NCBI RefSeq assembly: GCF_000341025.1
Contig: NZ_ANBF01000124.1
Coordinates: 14,741 to 53,719 of the forward strand
Origin: Nocardiopsis salina YIM 90010
Lineage (GTDB): Bacteria > Actinomycetota > Actinomycetes > Streptosporangiales > Streptosporangiaceae
Direction of reading: 5' to 3'
Length of the DNA: 38,979 bases
Position numbers and translations under genes: made by a program. The notes beneath the pieces were generated by a model. That model did not search any database and was not told the DNA's origin. It saw only the letters and a program-made list of their open reading frames with translations. Of this stretch, positions 30,263-38,508 are shown one piece after another. Within the stretch, counting starts at the first letter, position 1. Each line of letters opens with the position of its first letter.

Positions 30263-30778
30263 TCACCCGATCCTCTGGTACACGAGGCGGGTCTGGTTGC
30301 CTCCTCGGAGGATCGTCGGGGAGGAGTCGGCGGAGTCCTGCCAGAACTGCAACGCAAGGGTCGGGGTGCCTCCCGAGGTGGTGATGGTCCCCCGGTCGGC
30401 AGCACTGTTGAAGTTCGACGAGCCCGAGCCGCCGGCGACACGCGGGGTCGTGTTGGCGGGGCGTCGCAAGATCACCGGGCCGCCGTTGTTGATTCCCGAC
30501 GCGGTGTCTCTGTTGTAGGCGATCGTGAAGGACGCAAGGGTCACCCCAGTGGATGACCAGGACCAGGCGAACCCGCCGTCTCCGGCCGAGTAGGACACTC
30601 CCAGCCAGTAGAAGTAGACGGCGTTCGGTTCCAGTTCCAGCTCGATCTCGGACAGCTCCCACGACGAGTCGTTATCGGTGACCTCCTGATCGTTGAGCTG
30701 CTCGACGAGGCCCATGTTGCGGGCGTTGAGCCGCTCGGCGGTGATGACCTGCCCGGCGTACCACTGCGGGAAGGGCAC
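30263..30778 (-). CDS. Minor tail/fibre protein
   Basis: A 171-residue protein beginning PFPQWYAGQVITAERLNARN, the 'W.aG..lTAa.LN' pattern at the start of many actinophage structural proteins encoded just after the tail-tip gene. The rest is a Gly/Ser/Thr-rich beta region (FYWLGVSYSAGDGGFAWSWS) consistent with a receptor-binding or decoration domain. It probably sits at the tail tip. Position between tail-tip and lysis genes agrees. Confidence 0.65.
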   Translation of the reverse strand: MPFPQWYAGQVITAERLNARNMGLVEQLNDQEVTDNDSSWELSEIELELEPNAVYFYWLGVSYSAGDGGFAWSWSSTGVTLASFTIAYNRDTASGINNGGPVILRRPANTTPRVAGGSGSSNFNSAADRGTITTSGGTPTLALQFWQDSADSSPTILRGGNQTRLVYQRIG

Positions 30779-30793
30779 GGGGTCACCTCCTCT

Positions 30794-32848
30794 CTAGAGC
30801 CCGACGACGGCGGGTTGCGCGAGCGCGACCTGTTCGCCTGCCGGGTGCGATTGGCGGATGGTGTTCATGGCTCGGATGACGGTGAAGGTCTGGGTCCGGT
30901 TGCTGCCGCTGATGTCGGTCACCCGCATGACCTCGCCACCGCACCGGATGTCGAAGGGGAGTTCGTCGGGGAATTCGGCGCTGGTGATCCAGCGCGGCCC
31001 CCGGTAGGTGGTGACCTCGAAGACGGCGGTGTCCTCCTCGACGGCGACGGCCAGGCGCGCGTCGGCGGTATCGCACCTGTTGGGCTGGTTCTCGCCGGGG
31101 TCGGCCTCTTCGCCTTCCTCCTCAACCAGGGCCTGGCCGACGATCCACGGGGCACCGGGGCTCGCGTTGAATTCCACATCCCAACGGTAGGCATTCAGGG
31201 TCTCGGTGTATCCCTCGACCAACAGGTCGATGGGTTCAGGCGGGAGCCACGGCGGGGGGTTGAGCACAGTCAGGCCGTCGCCTGTGTCGCGATCGGACAC
31301 GATGTCGACCAGGTGCGGGTTCCCGACCAGGTTCACGCGCACGTGCGGGTACCGGTAGCCCTCGGTGGTGCCGAGGTGCACGCGCCACGACGCTTGTGCG
31401 CCGAGCTGTTCGTCTCGCTGCACGTCGAGCGTCACGGATTCCTCGTAGGGACCGACGCCCTCGGGAGGGTGTGCGGCGCCCAGCGGGCCGTCGAGAAGTT
31501 GATATGTCTCCTCGCCGCCGTCTCGGCGTGTGGCCTGCACGGTGTTGACCAGGCCGTCATCGTCGTCTGTCGGCTCGAAGGGCGGTGCCAGGTGCCCGGC
31601 GGCGTAGTCGAGCGCCAGGACCTCGTCGGCGCGCACGACCATTCGTGCTCGTACCTGAACTCGCGTGTGCACGCCGACCGTGACATGCCGCGTCGCCGGG
31701 GCCGTGGCCACCGCGCGCACGGGTGCCGTCAGCGGTATCGAGGTCGAGCGCGTCACACCCAGCTCGGCCCGAGCAGCCAGGCGCGCGTGCGCCGAGACGG
31801 CGCCCTCCTCGGTCTCTCCCTCGGCTACGACCGAGACACGCAGACGTGCGTGTGCCGATCGGACCGGCCCTGGTGCGGGACCCAGTGGCGCCGAGTCCGA
31901 GACGGCTACGTGGGAGAGGAAAACCTGGGGCGGGTAGTCGTCGGGATCTGAATCCACTCGCAAGGCGAGGTCGACGGCGGCGAGCGTCTCGGGTCCGGCG
32001 TACCCGTCAGCGAGAAGGGCGTGGTCGTCCTGAAAGGCGATCACGGCGGTGATCGTCTCGCCGCCGTAATCGCCGTCGTCGCCGAACTGCGGCAACTCGT
32101 AGCCGAGCGCCATCAGGTCGCGTTGTAGGTCTCCGACCGCGCCGTCAGTGGTCCCGTCGTTGTCGCCGGGGGCGAGCAGCACGTTTCGCCGGTAGCGGTA
32201 GCCGGTCAGTTCGAGCGTGCCGCCCAGCTCGACGTCGTCCCACCGGTGCACGCGCGCACCCGAGGCCGCGTGACCGGGGAACACACGTGAGGTCAACCCG
32301 TGGCCGTCATAGTGGAGTTCGACGCGCCACCACTGGCCGACCGCTACGGCCGACCCTGATTCGCTGGTCCATCCGATCGACGGCGAGGCGAGCCCGGACG
32401 GCTGCAACCTGGTTCCGACGTTGCCGCCGGCGGTCTCGTGCACGACCAAGCCCAGACCTACATCGGGCCACCCGACCAACCACCGAACCTCGTGAATGCC
32501 GTGTCCGGCGGTCTGCATGGGAGGAATCCAGGCGTAGAACCGCACCCACCATTCGGTCTCGGCATGATCCTCCTCGTCGTCCTCCTCGTCTTGGGTCTCG
32601 TCGTCGGGAGTTTGGGGAAGCTCAAGCACGTACCGCGGCTGTTGGGTGAAGGAGTACCCGGGGTCAATGCGTGTCGTCGCGAGGCCGTGCACGGTGTGCT
32701 CGGCTGAGAATCGGGCACGTCCGACACCGATCGGACCGGTCGTGTCGGCGGCCTCGAGGGTGCCGACGATCGCCGACCGTTCCAGGGTGTCCTCATCGGG
32801 CGCCTCGCCCAGCGGGCCGTCGAGCCGGTTCGCGACCGTCGTCGCCAC
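30794..32848 (-). CDS. Composite tail-tip protein: lectin-like/peptidoglycan-binding N-terminus and detached tail C-terminus
   Basis: A 684-residue protein. The N-terminal ~320 residues look like a concanavalin-type jelly roll (TEWWVRFYAWIPP, VGQWWRVELHYDGHGLTSRV) interrupted by a peptidoglycan-binding-like unit (GAVGDLQRDLMALGYELPQF, GDYGGETITAVIAFQ). An Ala/Arg/Val-rich repetitive stretch follows. From about residue 413 (LDYAAGHLAPPFEPTDDDD; near 31612) the sequence is the usual C-terminus of the tail protein whose N-terminus is the gene ending at 33215, running to the typical VMRVTDISGSNRTQTFTVIR. The GTG at 32848 follows AGGGGG. Confidence 0.75.
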   Translation of the reverse strand: MATTVANRLDGPLGEAPDEDTLERSAIVGTLEAADTTGPIGVGRARFSAEHTVHGLATTRIDPGYSFTQQPRYVLELPQTPDDETQDEEDDEEDHAETEWWVRFYAWIPPMQTAGHGIHEVRWLVGWPDVGLGLVVHETAGGNVGTRLQPSGLASPSIGWTSESGSAVAVGQWWRVELHYDGHGLTSRVFPGHAASGARVHRWDDVELGGTLELTGYRYRRNVLLAPGDNDGTTDGAVGDLQRDLMALGYELPQFGDDGDYGGETITAVIAFQDDHALLADGYAGPETLAAVDLALRVDSDPDDYPPQVFLSHVAVSDSAPLGPAPGPVRSAHARLRVSVVAEGETEEGAVSAHARLAARAELGVTRSTSIPLTAPVRAVATAPATRHVTVGVHTRVQVRARMVVRADEVLALDYAAGHLAPPFEPTDDDDGLVNTVQATRRDGGEETYQLLDGPLGAAHPPEGVGPYEESVTLDVQRDEQLGAQASWRVHLGTTEGYRYPHVRVNLVGNPHLVDIVSDRDTGDGLTVLNPPPWLPPEPIDLLVEGYTETLNAYRWDVEFNASPGAPWIVGQALVEEEGEEADPGENQPNRCDTADARLAVAVEEDTAVFEVTTYRGPRWITSAEFPDELPFDIRCGGEVMRVTDISGSNRTQTFTVIRAMNTIRQSHPAGEQVALAQPAVVGL

Positions 32849-32864
32849 AGCGCACCCCCTATTC

Positions 32865-33218
32865 CTATTCGGCATTCTCGAGGCTGATCGTCAGCGGGTC
32901 GATCGTGAGAGTCCCCGAGGAGGGGAAGGGCTGGGGCTCATTCAGTCGTGCCGAGCCCTTCCACGTGCCGCCCGAGCCCCAGAATCCAATGTGCGAGACG
33001 GTCGTGTCCGAGGGCACCGAGAACGTGACCCCCGACGAGGCAGTCAAAGTCCCGCCCGAAGCGTCAGACCAAGTGACCGACTGGCGCGAGTAGGCGCCGC
33101 CGTCGACCTCGGCCGAGCCCCTCGAGTCGGGTAGTGAAGTGTGCAGGCTGGCCGACACTGCGGTCTCTGCGCCGGTGTCCAGCATCGGGTCGAAGAAGTC
33201 GGCGACGAAGTTCGTCAC
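32865..33218 (-). CDS. Phage tail fibre-like protein
   Basis: A 117-residue beta-rich protein with the pattern of small actinophage tail-fibre proteins: NFVADFFDPML, SASLHTSLPDSRGSAEVDGG, AYSRQSVTWSDASGGTL, and TVSHIGFWGSGG, ending in a TLTIDPLTISL strand. It is probably an adhesion or tail-tip component. The GTG start overlaps the previous stop by 4 bases (GTGA). It lies inside the segment that seems to split the upstream tail protein. Confidence 0.7.
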   Translation of the reverse strand: MTNFVADFFDPMLDTGAETAVSASLHTSLPDSRGSAEVDGGAYSRQSVTWSDASGGTLTASSGVTFSVPSDTTVSHIGFWGSGGTWKGSARLNEPQPFPSSGTLTIDPLTISLENAE

Positions 33219-34609
33219 GACGACATCCCTCCTTGGTTCGTGAGTGTGGCGCCGCGGTTGTACTTGCTGCGAAGGGTGCGGTAAGCCAGGCCGGCGCGTG
33301 CGCGGCTCTCGTAGAGCACGCCGCCGTCGACGGCCTGCGCGGAGTAGAGAAGATCGAGCACGCTGTCGGGGTACTGCGGTCCCATACGAAGCGAATCCTC
33401 GGGTTCGCCGACCAGGTCCAACGGAATGTCGGCCTCCTCGCACAGGCGGATGATCCGCTCGGCCGCGCGTTCGCCGGCGAAACCTCGGAAGGCGGCGAAG
33501 GAGTCGGCCGCAGTGGGGTAGGCGGCGGAGTTGGTGTTCCAGAGCGACACATGCCCCAGCTCGGCCGGGCTCGACGTGTCGTCGTCGGGAACCCACCAGT
33601 GATAAGTCAGGGTGCGCGCGGGTAGTGCCGGAGCCGACCAGGTGCCGCTCGTGAGGGTGGCGCCGTCCATGTAGAGGCGGTACGTCGACGAGCTGTTGTT
33701 GGACGACAGCTCGAACCGGTACAGGTGCGCCTCGTCATCGAAGGCACTCGGGACCGAGAAGTCTGGTTCGACCATCGCGATCGAGGAACTGTCCTCGGTG
33801 GTGGTCTGGATACTGATGAACATCGACCTCGTCGAGATCTCCCAGCCGACCGACCACGTCCGGTACGGGTCTGAGTTGGTTCCTGACCCCTGCATGGCGA
33901 TCGCGAGGCTGTCGAAGCCCCCGCCTTGGCGCGCGATCTCGACGGCCCAAGACCTCGAAGAGGGGGCCGGCCGCACGCTCGCGGCCAAGCGTCCCCGTTC
34001 CTGTTCGGGAAGGCGCATGACCGGGTCGAGCCACGGACCCAGCTCGCCCTCGGCCCAGTCGGCGCCATAGGTGATGGCGGTCGCCCCGGTGCCAGCGGCA
34101 TAGGTGCGCATCGGTTGCTGACCGACGACCGGCGACCCCTGTCGAGCGGTCTCGCCGTCCGTCAGCGGCCAATAGGCGTCCGGCCGATGCGCTAGGAGGA
34201 ACCGCCGGTACACGTCAGGCAGGTTGGCCGCGGACTGCCCGAGGCGTCGCAGGATGCCGTGCGCCTCGATCTCCACCCACACGTCGTTTCCGGACAGGTC
34301 CCAGCGCACCGGCCAGGACGACACTTCACCGCCGAACCGCCACCGTGTACCGGCCGAGGTCTCGACGCCGAGCCGGATCGGGGTATTCTTCCCGACCCGG
34401 CGGAACAGCGGCGACCTCGGGTTGCCCGGCGAGTATTCGCCGTGCCTGTTGTTGAGCTGGAACGACAGGGTAGACGGGTCGACCTGGGCGCCCTCGTCGG
34501 CGCGGCCGCGCACAATCTGCGCGTCTTCGCGCGTGCGGACGTCACCGGTGATGTTCAGCCACTCGCCCGATCGTGTTTGGATCTCCACGCGCAGGCGGAC
34601 CCTGGCCAC
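33215..34609 (-). CDS. Tail protein, N-terminal half, with LamG-like insert
   Basis: A 464-residue protein starting ARVRLRVEIQTRSGEWLNIT, then DPSTLSFQLNNRHGEYSPGN, the classic opening of a conserved actinophage tail protein. A LamG/concanavalin-like domain (about 140-350; TYRLYMDGATLTSGTW) follows. It ends abruptly after SKYNRGATLTNQGGMSS. In intact relatives the chain continues directly into an LDYAAG..APP segment, which here lies 1.6 kb downstream in another gene. The GTG start is 3 bases after the tape-measure stop in transcription order. Confidence 0.75.
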   Translation of the reverse strand: MARVRLRVEIQTRSGEWLNITGDVRTREDAQIVRGRADEGAQVDPSTLSFQLNNRHGEYSPGNPRSPLFRRVGKNTPIRLGVETSAGTRWRFGGEVSSWPVRWDLSGNDVWVEIEAHGILRRLGQSAANLPDVYRRFLLAHRPDAYWPLTDGETARQGSPVVGQQPMRTYAAGTGATAITYGADWAEGELGPWLDPVMRLPEQERGRLAASVRPAPSSRSWAVEIARQGGGFDSLAIAMQGSGTNSDPYRTWSVGWEISTRSMFISIQTTTEDSSSIAMVEPDFSVPSAFDDEAHLYRFELSSNNSSSTYRLYMDGATLTSGTWSAPALPARTLTYHWWVPDDDTSSPAELGHVSLWNTNSAAYPTAADSFAAFRGFAGERAAERIIRLCEEADIPLDLVGEPEDSLRMGPQYPDSVLDLLYSAQAVDGGVLYESRARAGLAYRTLRSKYNRGATLTNQGGMSS

Positions 34610-34612
34610 GGT

Positions 34613-36850
34613 TCACCCCCTACCGAATGCGGTCTGAACCGAACCGCGGCCGTCGACCTTGACCATCTTGCGGATCATGCGCTTCAACTCGCCATCGCCG
34701 CCGGTGACGTCGACGACCACCCGTGCGGGGTTGCCGCCTTCGCGAACGGCCCGGTTGACGTTGGTCGGGATCGAGCGGGCGACGTCGCCCAGGGCGTCGC
34801 CGGTGCGTCCCAGCCGGTCGTCGAGCGGGCGCATGAGTTCGTCGGCCGCGCGGTCGATCGCGGTCAGCTCCGACATCACGCCTTCGCCGAGGGTCTCGGC
34901 GATCCGGGCGCCGGACACCTCGGGTGCGCCGTCGCCGCTCATGGGGCCGACCTCGGCCGGTGAGAACGGCAGGTAGCCCCTGATCGTCGAGGCGACGTTC
35001 GACATCGTGCTTCCGATGTTCGAGATCATCGACTTGATCCCGTTGATCAGGCCCTGGATCACTGATCGGCCCGCGTTGCGAAGCAGCGAGCCGAGGTTGC
35101 CCAGGGCTGACGTGATGCGGCTCGGGATCGACTGCACGAAGCTGATCAGGTTCTGGCCCTGCTGCTGTGCCCGCTGGTACAGGCCCCGGAAGTAGTCGCC
35201 CACCATGCCCGGAAGCTGGGCGAGGCGACCAATGAAGGCGATCACGTTGGTCACCAGCCCGACCACGAAGGCCACGGCGGCGTCGACCCCGGCTTGGAAG
35301 CCGGCGGCGATCTGGTCCCAGTACTGGATTACGAGGCCGATCAGCGTCCAGTTCAGGAACAGGTCAATGATCCAGTCGAGGGCGGACGACAGGATGTCCA
35401 TCAGCCAGTCCCAGGCGGCCCGCGTGGCTGCAACGATCTCGTCCCAGTAGACGATCACGAGCGCGATCACGGCGATCAGGGCGAGGATGCCCAGAACGAT
35501 CCACGTGATCGGGTTCGCGAGGAACGCCGCGTTCAACAGCCACTGCACACCGACCCAGGCCAGGGTCAGCCCGCGGACGACCGCCATGATGCCCTGGTAG
35601 ACCTTCAGTCCGATCACGACGGCGGCGACAGCCGCGCCGATGGCGACGATCGCGATCGCGAGGCGGGTCATGGTCGCCTCGTTCTCACCGACCCAAGTCG
35701 CGAGCGACTGGAACGCCGACAAGGCCGTGGTGGTCAGCCAGTTGATCACGGGCTCGGCCGCTGACGACAGCGAGCCCCAAAGCCCGGTCACGGTCTCGCG
35801 GAAGGTGGCGCTGTTCTGCCAGGCGTACCAGAACGCCCCGGCGAGCAGGGCGAGCCCGGCGACCAACCAGAACACCGGCGATCGCAGGAACGCCAGGGAC
35901 AGGGCATTCTTCGCCCTCGTCGCACCCTGGATGACGGTCGTCGCGCCCTTCAGGATCGGCCCGAGTGCCATCAGCGGAAGCGCGAGCGACCCGGCGGCGT
36001 CGGCGAGGCCGCCGTACCGGAACATCAGGTCCTGAACCCGATCCTGTAGGTCCTGAAGCGGGGTCGAGGTGTCGTTGGCGGCATCGGCCAATTCCTGTGT
36101 GAGACCCGGGGTTGGCTCGACGGCCGTCTGGTAGTTCTCCCACTCCTCGGCGGTCAGCCCGAGGACGTCGAGGAACTCGCCCATGTCGCCCTCGCTGTCG
36201 GCGACGGCTCGACGGAACTCGCGAACGGACTCCTGGCCGCTGTACCCCTGGTCTCGGAAGTACTCGACACCGGCGGCGGCGTCATCCAGCCCGAACTCGA
36301 GCGCTTGCAGCTCGTCGGGCACGCGCCCAAGGTTGCGTTCGAGCGTGCCCAGCGGGATATCGGTCTGTTGGATCAGGCGCGACATCTGGTCCGCGTTGTC
36401 GCCGACGTCTGAAAGGTCATCACCGAAGGGCACCAACAGCCGGTCGGCGGAGCTGATCGCGCTCGGCAAGTCCTTGCCGACCGCGTCGCCGAACTGGCCG
36501 ACCGCCGGAAGGATGGCCTCGAACTCCTGTTTGGTGTCGAAACCCTTCTGTGCCAGCAGCTCCATACCGTCGGCGGCGGCTTCGGCGCCGCCGGTGTGAT
36601 CGGCCATCGCGTAGGCCGATGCGCGTAGGGCTTCCTCATTCTCGCCCGAGGCGATCGCCGTCCGCGCGAGGCTCGCGTTGACGTCGGCCTGGCCGCGGGC
36701 GAAGGCTTCCATCGAACCGCCGGCGGCCACACCGGCGGCGGTGATCTTGCCGATGTTGTCCTCGACGGCTTGGGCCGCTTTGCCCAGTCCGGACTCGAGG
36801 TCGTCGGCATCAGCGCCGATCCGAACGGTGAGTTCGTCGAGGGTGACCAC
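34613..36850 (-). CDS. Tape measure protein
   Basis: A 745-residue protein that sets tail length. The N-terminus (TLDELTVRIGADADDLESGL, followed by GKAAQAVEDNIGKITAAG) is typical. The middle holds several hydrophobic stretches (PVFWLVAGLALLAGAFWYAW, RLAIAIVAIGAAVAAVVIGL, ITWIVLGILALIAVIALVIV), and Trp-rich repeats such as WDWLMDILSSALDWIIDLF. The C-terminus (FSPAEVGPMSG) is also characteristic. It is the longest gene of the tail block and lies directly after the chaperones, as in most siphoviruses. At 745 residues it would imply a fairly short tail. Confidence 0.92.
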   Translation of the reverse strand: MVTLDELTVRIGADADDLESGLGKAAQAVEDNIGKITAAGVAAGGSMEAFARGQADVNASLARTAIASGENEEALRASAYAMADHTGGAEAAADGMELLAQKGFDTKQEFEAILPAVGQFGDAVGKDLPSAISSADRLLVPFGDDLSDVGDNADQMSRLIQQTDIPLGTLERNLGRVPDELQALEFGLDDAAAGVEYFRDQGYSGQESVREFRRAVADSEGDMGEFLDVLGLTAEEWENYQTAVEPTPGLTQELADAANDTSTPLQDLQDRVQDLMFRYGGLADAAGSLALPLMALGPILKGATTVIQGATRAKNALSLAFLRSPVFWLVAGLALLAGAFWYAWQNSATFRETVTGLWGSLSSAAEPVINWLTTTALSAFQSLATWVGENEATMTRLAIAIVAIGAAVAAVVIGLKVYQGIMAVVRGLTLAWVGVQWLLNAAFLANPITWIVLGILALIAVIALVIVYWDEIVAATRAAWDWLMDILSSALDWIIDLFLNWTLIGLVIQYWDQIAAGFQAGVDAAVAFVVGLVTNVIAFIGRLAQLPGMVGDYFRGLYQRAQQQGQNLISFVQSIPSRITSALGNLGSLLRNAGRSVIQGLINGIKSMISNIGSTMSNVASTIRGYLPFSPAEVGPMSGDGAPEVSGARIAETLGEGVMSELTAIDRAADELMRPLDDRLGRTGDALGDVARSIPTNVNRAVREGGNPARVVVDVTGGDGELKRMIRKMVKVDGRGSVQTAFGRG

Positions 36851-36871
36851 GCGGCATCACCCCCTCGACGC

Positions 36872-37222
36872 TCATCTGGGTGTGTACTTGCCAGAGGTCC
36901 CGCCGTGTTTGGCGTTGAGCTGGCGCAGCATGGCCAGTTGCTGGTCGGCGGTCTGGGGCGCCTGGTCCCAGGTCGGAAGGAAGTCCTTCGGCGTCGCCTT
37001 GCGCGTCTTGCGGTCCCTGTTCGCGTTGGTGATCGTGGCGCACAGGAGCGCGTTCAAGATGTCGTCGCGTTCGGGGCCGAGGGTGCCGGCGATCTCCTCG
37101 TATGCGATCCAGTCGGTCAGCTCGGCCGAGGAGACTCGGGCGAGTAGCTCGGCGACAGGGATGCGCATGTGCGCTGCTAGTCGGTGGTAGAACCGTCGCT
37201 CGGGACGGCCTCGGATTTTCCC
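36872..37222 (-). CDS. Tail assembly chaperone gpT-like frame, reached by -1 frameshift
   Basis: The known part, from MRIPVAELLARVSSAELTDW to ATPKDFLPTWDQA, matches gpT/DUF4035-type proteins (WIAYEEIAGTLGPERDD). An ATG at 37168 exists, but the frame is open further upstream and encodes RRFYHRLAAHMRIP, which relatives also have, so the domain starts before that ATG. It joins the gpG frame at a GGGAAAA heptamer (37216-37222). I therefore start it at the slip site; translated alone it would be 98 residues from 37168. The fusion chaperones the tape measure protein during tail assembly. Confidence 0.75.
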   Translation of the reverse strand, partial: GKIRGRPERRFYHRLAAHMRIPVAELLARVSSAELTDWIAYEEIAGTLGPERDDILNALLCATITNANRDRKTRKATPKDFLPTWDQAPQTADQQLAMLRQLNAKHGGTSGKYTPR

Positions 37223-37251
37223 TTGGCCTCCTCCTTGGCCTCCTTGGTCAT
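37177..37251 (-). other. C-terminal segment of gpG in the shifted frame
   Basis: This frame reads MTKEAKEEAKGKSEAVPSDG and ends with TAG. It continues upstream as RIAQRLSG, the normal continuation of gpG proteins after RLY. Its ATG overlaps the stop of the upstream gpG frame (ATGA), so 24 residues could be made by re-initiation. It carries the slippery heptamer. It is separated from the main gpG frame by an apparent one-base deletion near 37275-37282. Confidence 0.6.
37216..37222 (-). promoter_or_regulatory. -1 ribosomal frameshift slippery heptamer GGGAAAA
   Basis: On the minus strand G-GGA-AAA lies in the frame of the gpG C-terminal segment, codons GGA and AAA preceded by G. This is the X-XXY-YYZ form used by lambda-like G/GT genes (lambda uses GGGAAAG). 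A one-base backward slip continues into the open gpT frame. Confidence 0.75.
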
Positions 37252-37583
37252 GCCGGAAAGGCGCTGTGCGATCCGTACAGCCGCTCGATCACGGCGCCGG
37301 ACTTTCGGCCGAGCTTCGCCACGTCCTTGTCGGAGAACAGGCGCTCGTCGCTCTCGGGGTCGAACAGGCACTTGACGACGAGCTTGGTCCTGAAGTCCTG
37401 CAAGCGAAGTTCGACGTCCTGACCCTGATTCTTCAGGGCGACCGCCTTCGCCTCGTAGGCGTCTCGGTCGGTGCCGGACAGGCCGCGCACGCGCACGACG
37501 AGGCCGCCCCACTCGGGCACCGCCTCGTCGACCTCGGGAAGGTCGTCAGCTTCCAGAATCTGGTCGCGCAGGGAGGTTGTCAC
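37248..37583 (-). CDS. Tail assembly chaperone gpG-like, frame disrupted near its end
   Basis: A 111-residue frame with TSLRDQILEADDLPEVDEAV, LSGTDRDAYEAKAVALKNQG, and LVVKCLFDPESDERLFSDKD then VAKLGRKSGAVIERLY, all typical of actinophage tail assembly chaperones. After RLY the frame reads GSHSAFPA and stops, while the expected RIAQRLSGMTKEA lies in the -1 frame. Inserting one base after TAC would restore a full protein ending at 37177. This is a real indel, a sequencing error, or a second recoding site. The GTG start overlaps the tail-tube stop (GTGA). Confidence 0.75.
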   Translation of the reverse strand: MTTSLRDQILEADDLPEVDEAVPEWGGLVVRVRGLSGTDRDAYEAKAVALKNQGQDVELRLQDFRTKLVVKCLFDPESDERLFSDKDVAKLGRKSGAVIERLYGSHSAFPA

Positions 37584-38077
37584 TGGTCGTCTCCGTTCTC
37601 GCCGTCGTCGCCGCCACCGTTGCCGTTGTCGTCCTCACCGTTGCCGGGACCTTCGCCCGGCCCCAGCTCGGACAGGTCAGGTTTACCGGAAACCTTGAAG
37701 GTGATCGAGGTTTCCAGCTTGTCGTCGTGCGGTGCGCTGGGTTCATAGCCGGTCACGAAGGCGTCGAAGGTCCATGCGTGCCGCTCGGCGGTAGGTAGGA
37801 CGATGCGGTACCGGTGAACCTCGTCGTCCTCGAAGTCCTCCATCACCCAGTCGTCGTGACGACTCGGCCGGTAGTTGCAATCCACGGACACCTCGCCGCC
37901 ATCGCGCAGGCCCGGGACGAACTCCATGTAGCCGTCCGGGCTGTCGTGATCGGTGACGTCGATGTCTTCACGGGACAGGCTGGGAAGGTCGATGCTGGTC
38001 GCGTTCGACAACTGGTCCCATTCGCCGTTGCCGTCGCTCCGGTAGAGCTTGGTACCGAAAGCGTTCTTGCCCGCCAC
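37580..38077 (-). CDS. Major tail tube protein
   Basis: A 165-residue tail-tube subunit: AGKNAFGTKLYRSDGNGEW, LSREDIDVTDHDSPDGYMEF, GGEVSVDCNYRPS and RYRIVLPTAERHAWTFDAFV, with a conserved strand ETSITFKVSGKPDL. The last ~25 residues are an acidic Gly/Asn/Asp-rich tail (GNGEDDNGNGGGDDGENGDD) that is probably disordered and surface-exposed. A GTG at 38077 is chosen because AGGAGGGG lies at proper distance; a GTG at 38083 would overlap the upstream stop. It precedes the chaperones, as is standard. Confidence 0.85.
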   Translation of the reverse strand: MAGKNAFGTKLYRSDGNGEWDQLSNATSIDLPSLSREDIDVTDHDSPDGYMEFVPGLRDGGEVSVDCNYRPSRHDDWVMEDFEDDEVHRYRIVLPTAERHAWTFDAFVTGYEPSAPHDDKLETSITFKVSGKPDLSELGPGEGPGNGEDDNGNGGGDDGENGDDQ

Positions 38078-38079
38078 GG

Positions 38080-38508
38080 TCACCCCTCCTCGTCTTCTGG
38101 TTGTTCGGTGTTGATGCGGAACCGCACCGGGATATGCCGCGCGTGCGGCGGTTGCGGGTCCCGAAGTGTCTGGGCGAACTCGAACCGAACCGCGGTCACG
38201 ACCCACTCGGCCGCGTGCAGCGGCATGGGCTGGTGGTCGAGGAGCTGCACGACACGGTCGGCGACGGCATTCGCCTCGTCGAAGGTCTGTTGCTGGGACC
38301 ACACGTGCAGCGTGTGCGTGCTGTTGCGGCCGATCCCGCCGTGCCAGTTATCCGGGGTCTCGGTCGCCTCGCCCAGGACCACATAGGGCATGGGCGCGTC
38401 CTCGGGCACCTGGTCGTACACAGCCGCGCCCAGGCCCTCATCGGTGTTCAGGCGTTGGTAGATCGCCCGCTGGATCGCGGCCAGGGGCGACCGTGCGGTG
38501 ATGCTCAT
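38080..38508 (-). CDS. Tail terminator / DUF3168-like protein
   Basis: A 142-residue protein with RSPLAAIQRAIYQRLNTDEG at the start, VYDQVPEDAPMPYVVLGEAT in the middle and THTLHVWSQQQTFDEANAVA near the end of the core, the DUF3168 pattern of tail-completion proteins in HK97-like and gram-positive siphoviruses. It caps the tail tube and joins it to the head. The ATG overlaps the previous stop by 4 bases (ATGA). Confidence 0.85.
   Translation of the reverse strand: MSITARSPLAAIQRAIYQRLNTDEGLGAAVYDQVPEDAPMPYVVLGEATETPDNWHGGIGRNSTHTLHVWSQQQTFDEANAVADRVVQLLDHQPMPLHAAEWVVTAVRFEFAQTLRDPQPPHARHIPVRFRINTEQPEDEEG

Noticed and set aside
36872-37168. gpT as an independent gene from the ATG at 37168
   Set aside because: Conserved residues lie upstream of that ATG in the same open frame, and a slippery heptamer leads into it.
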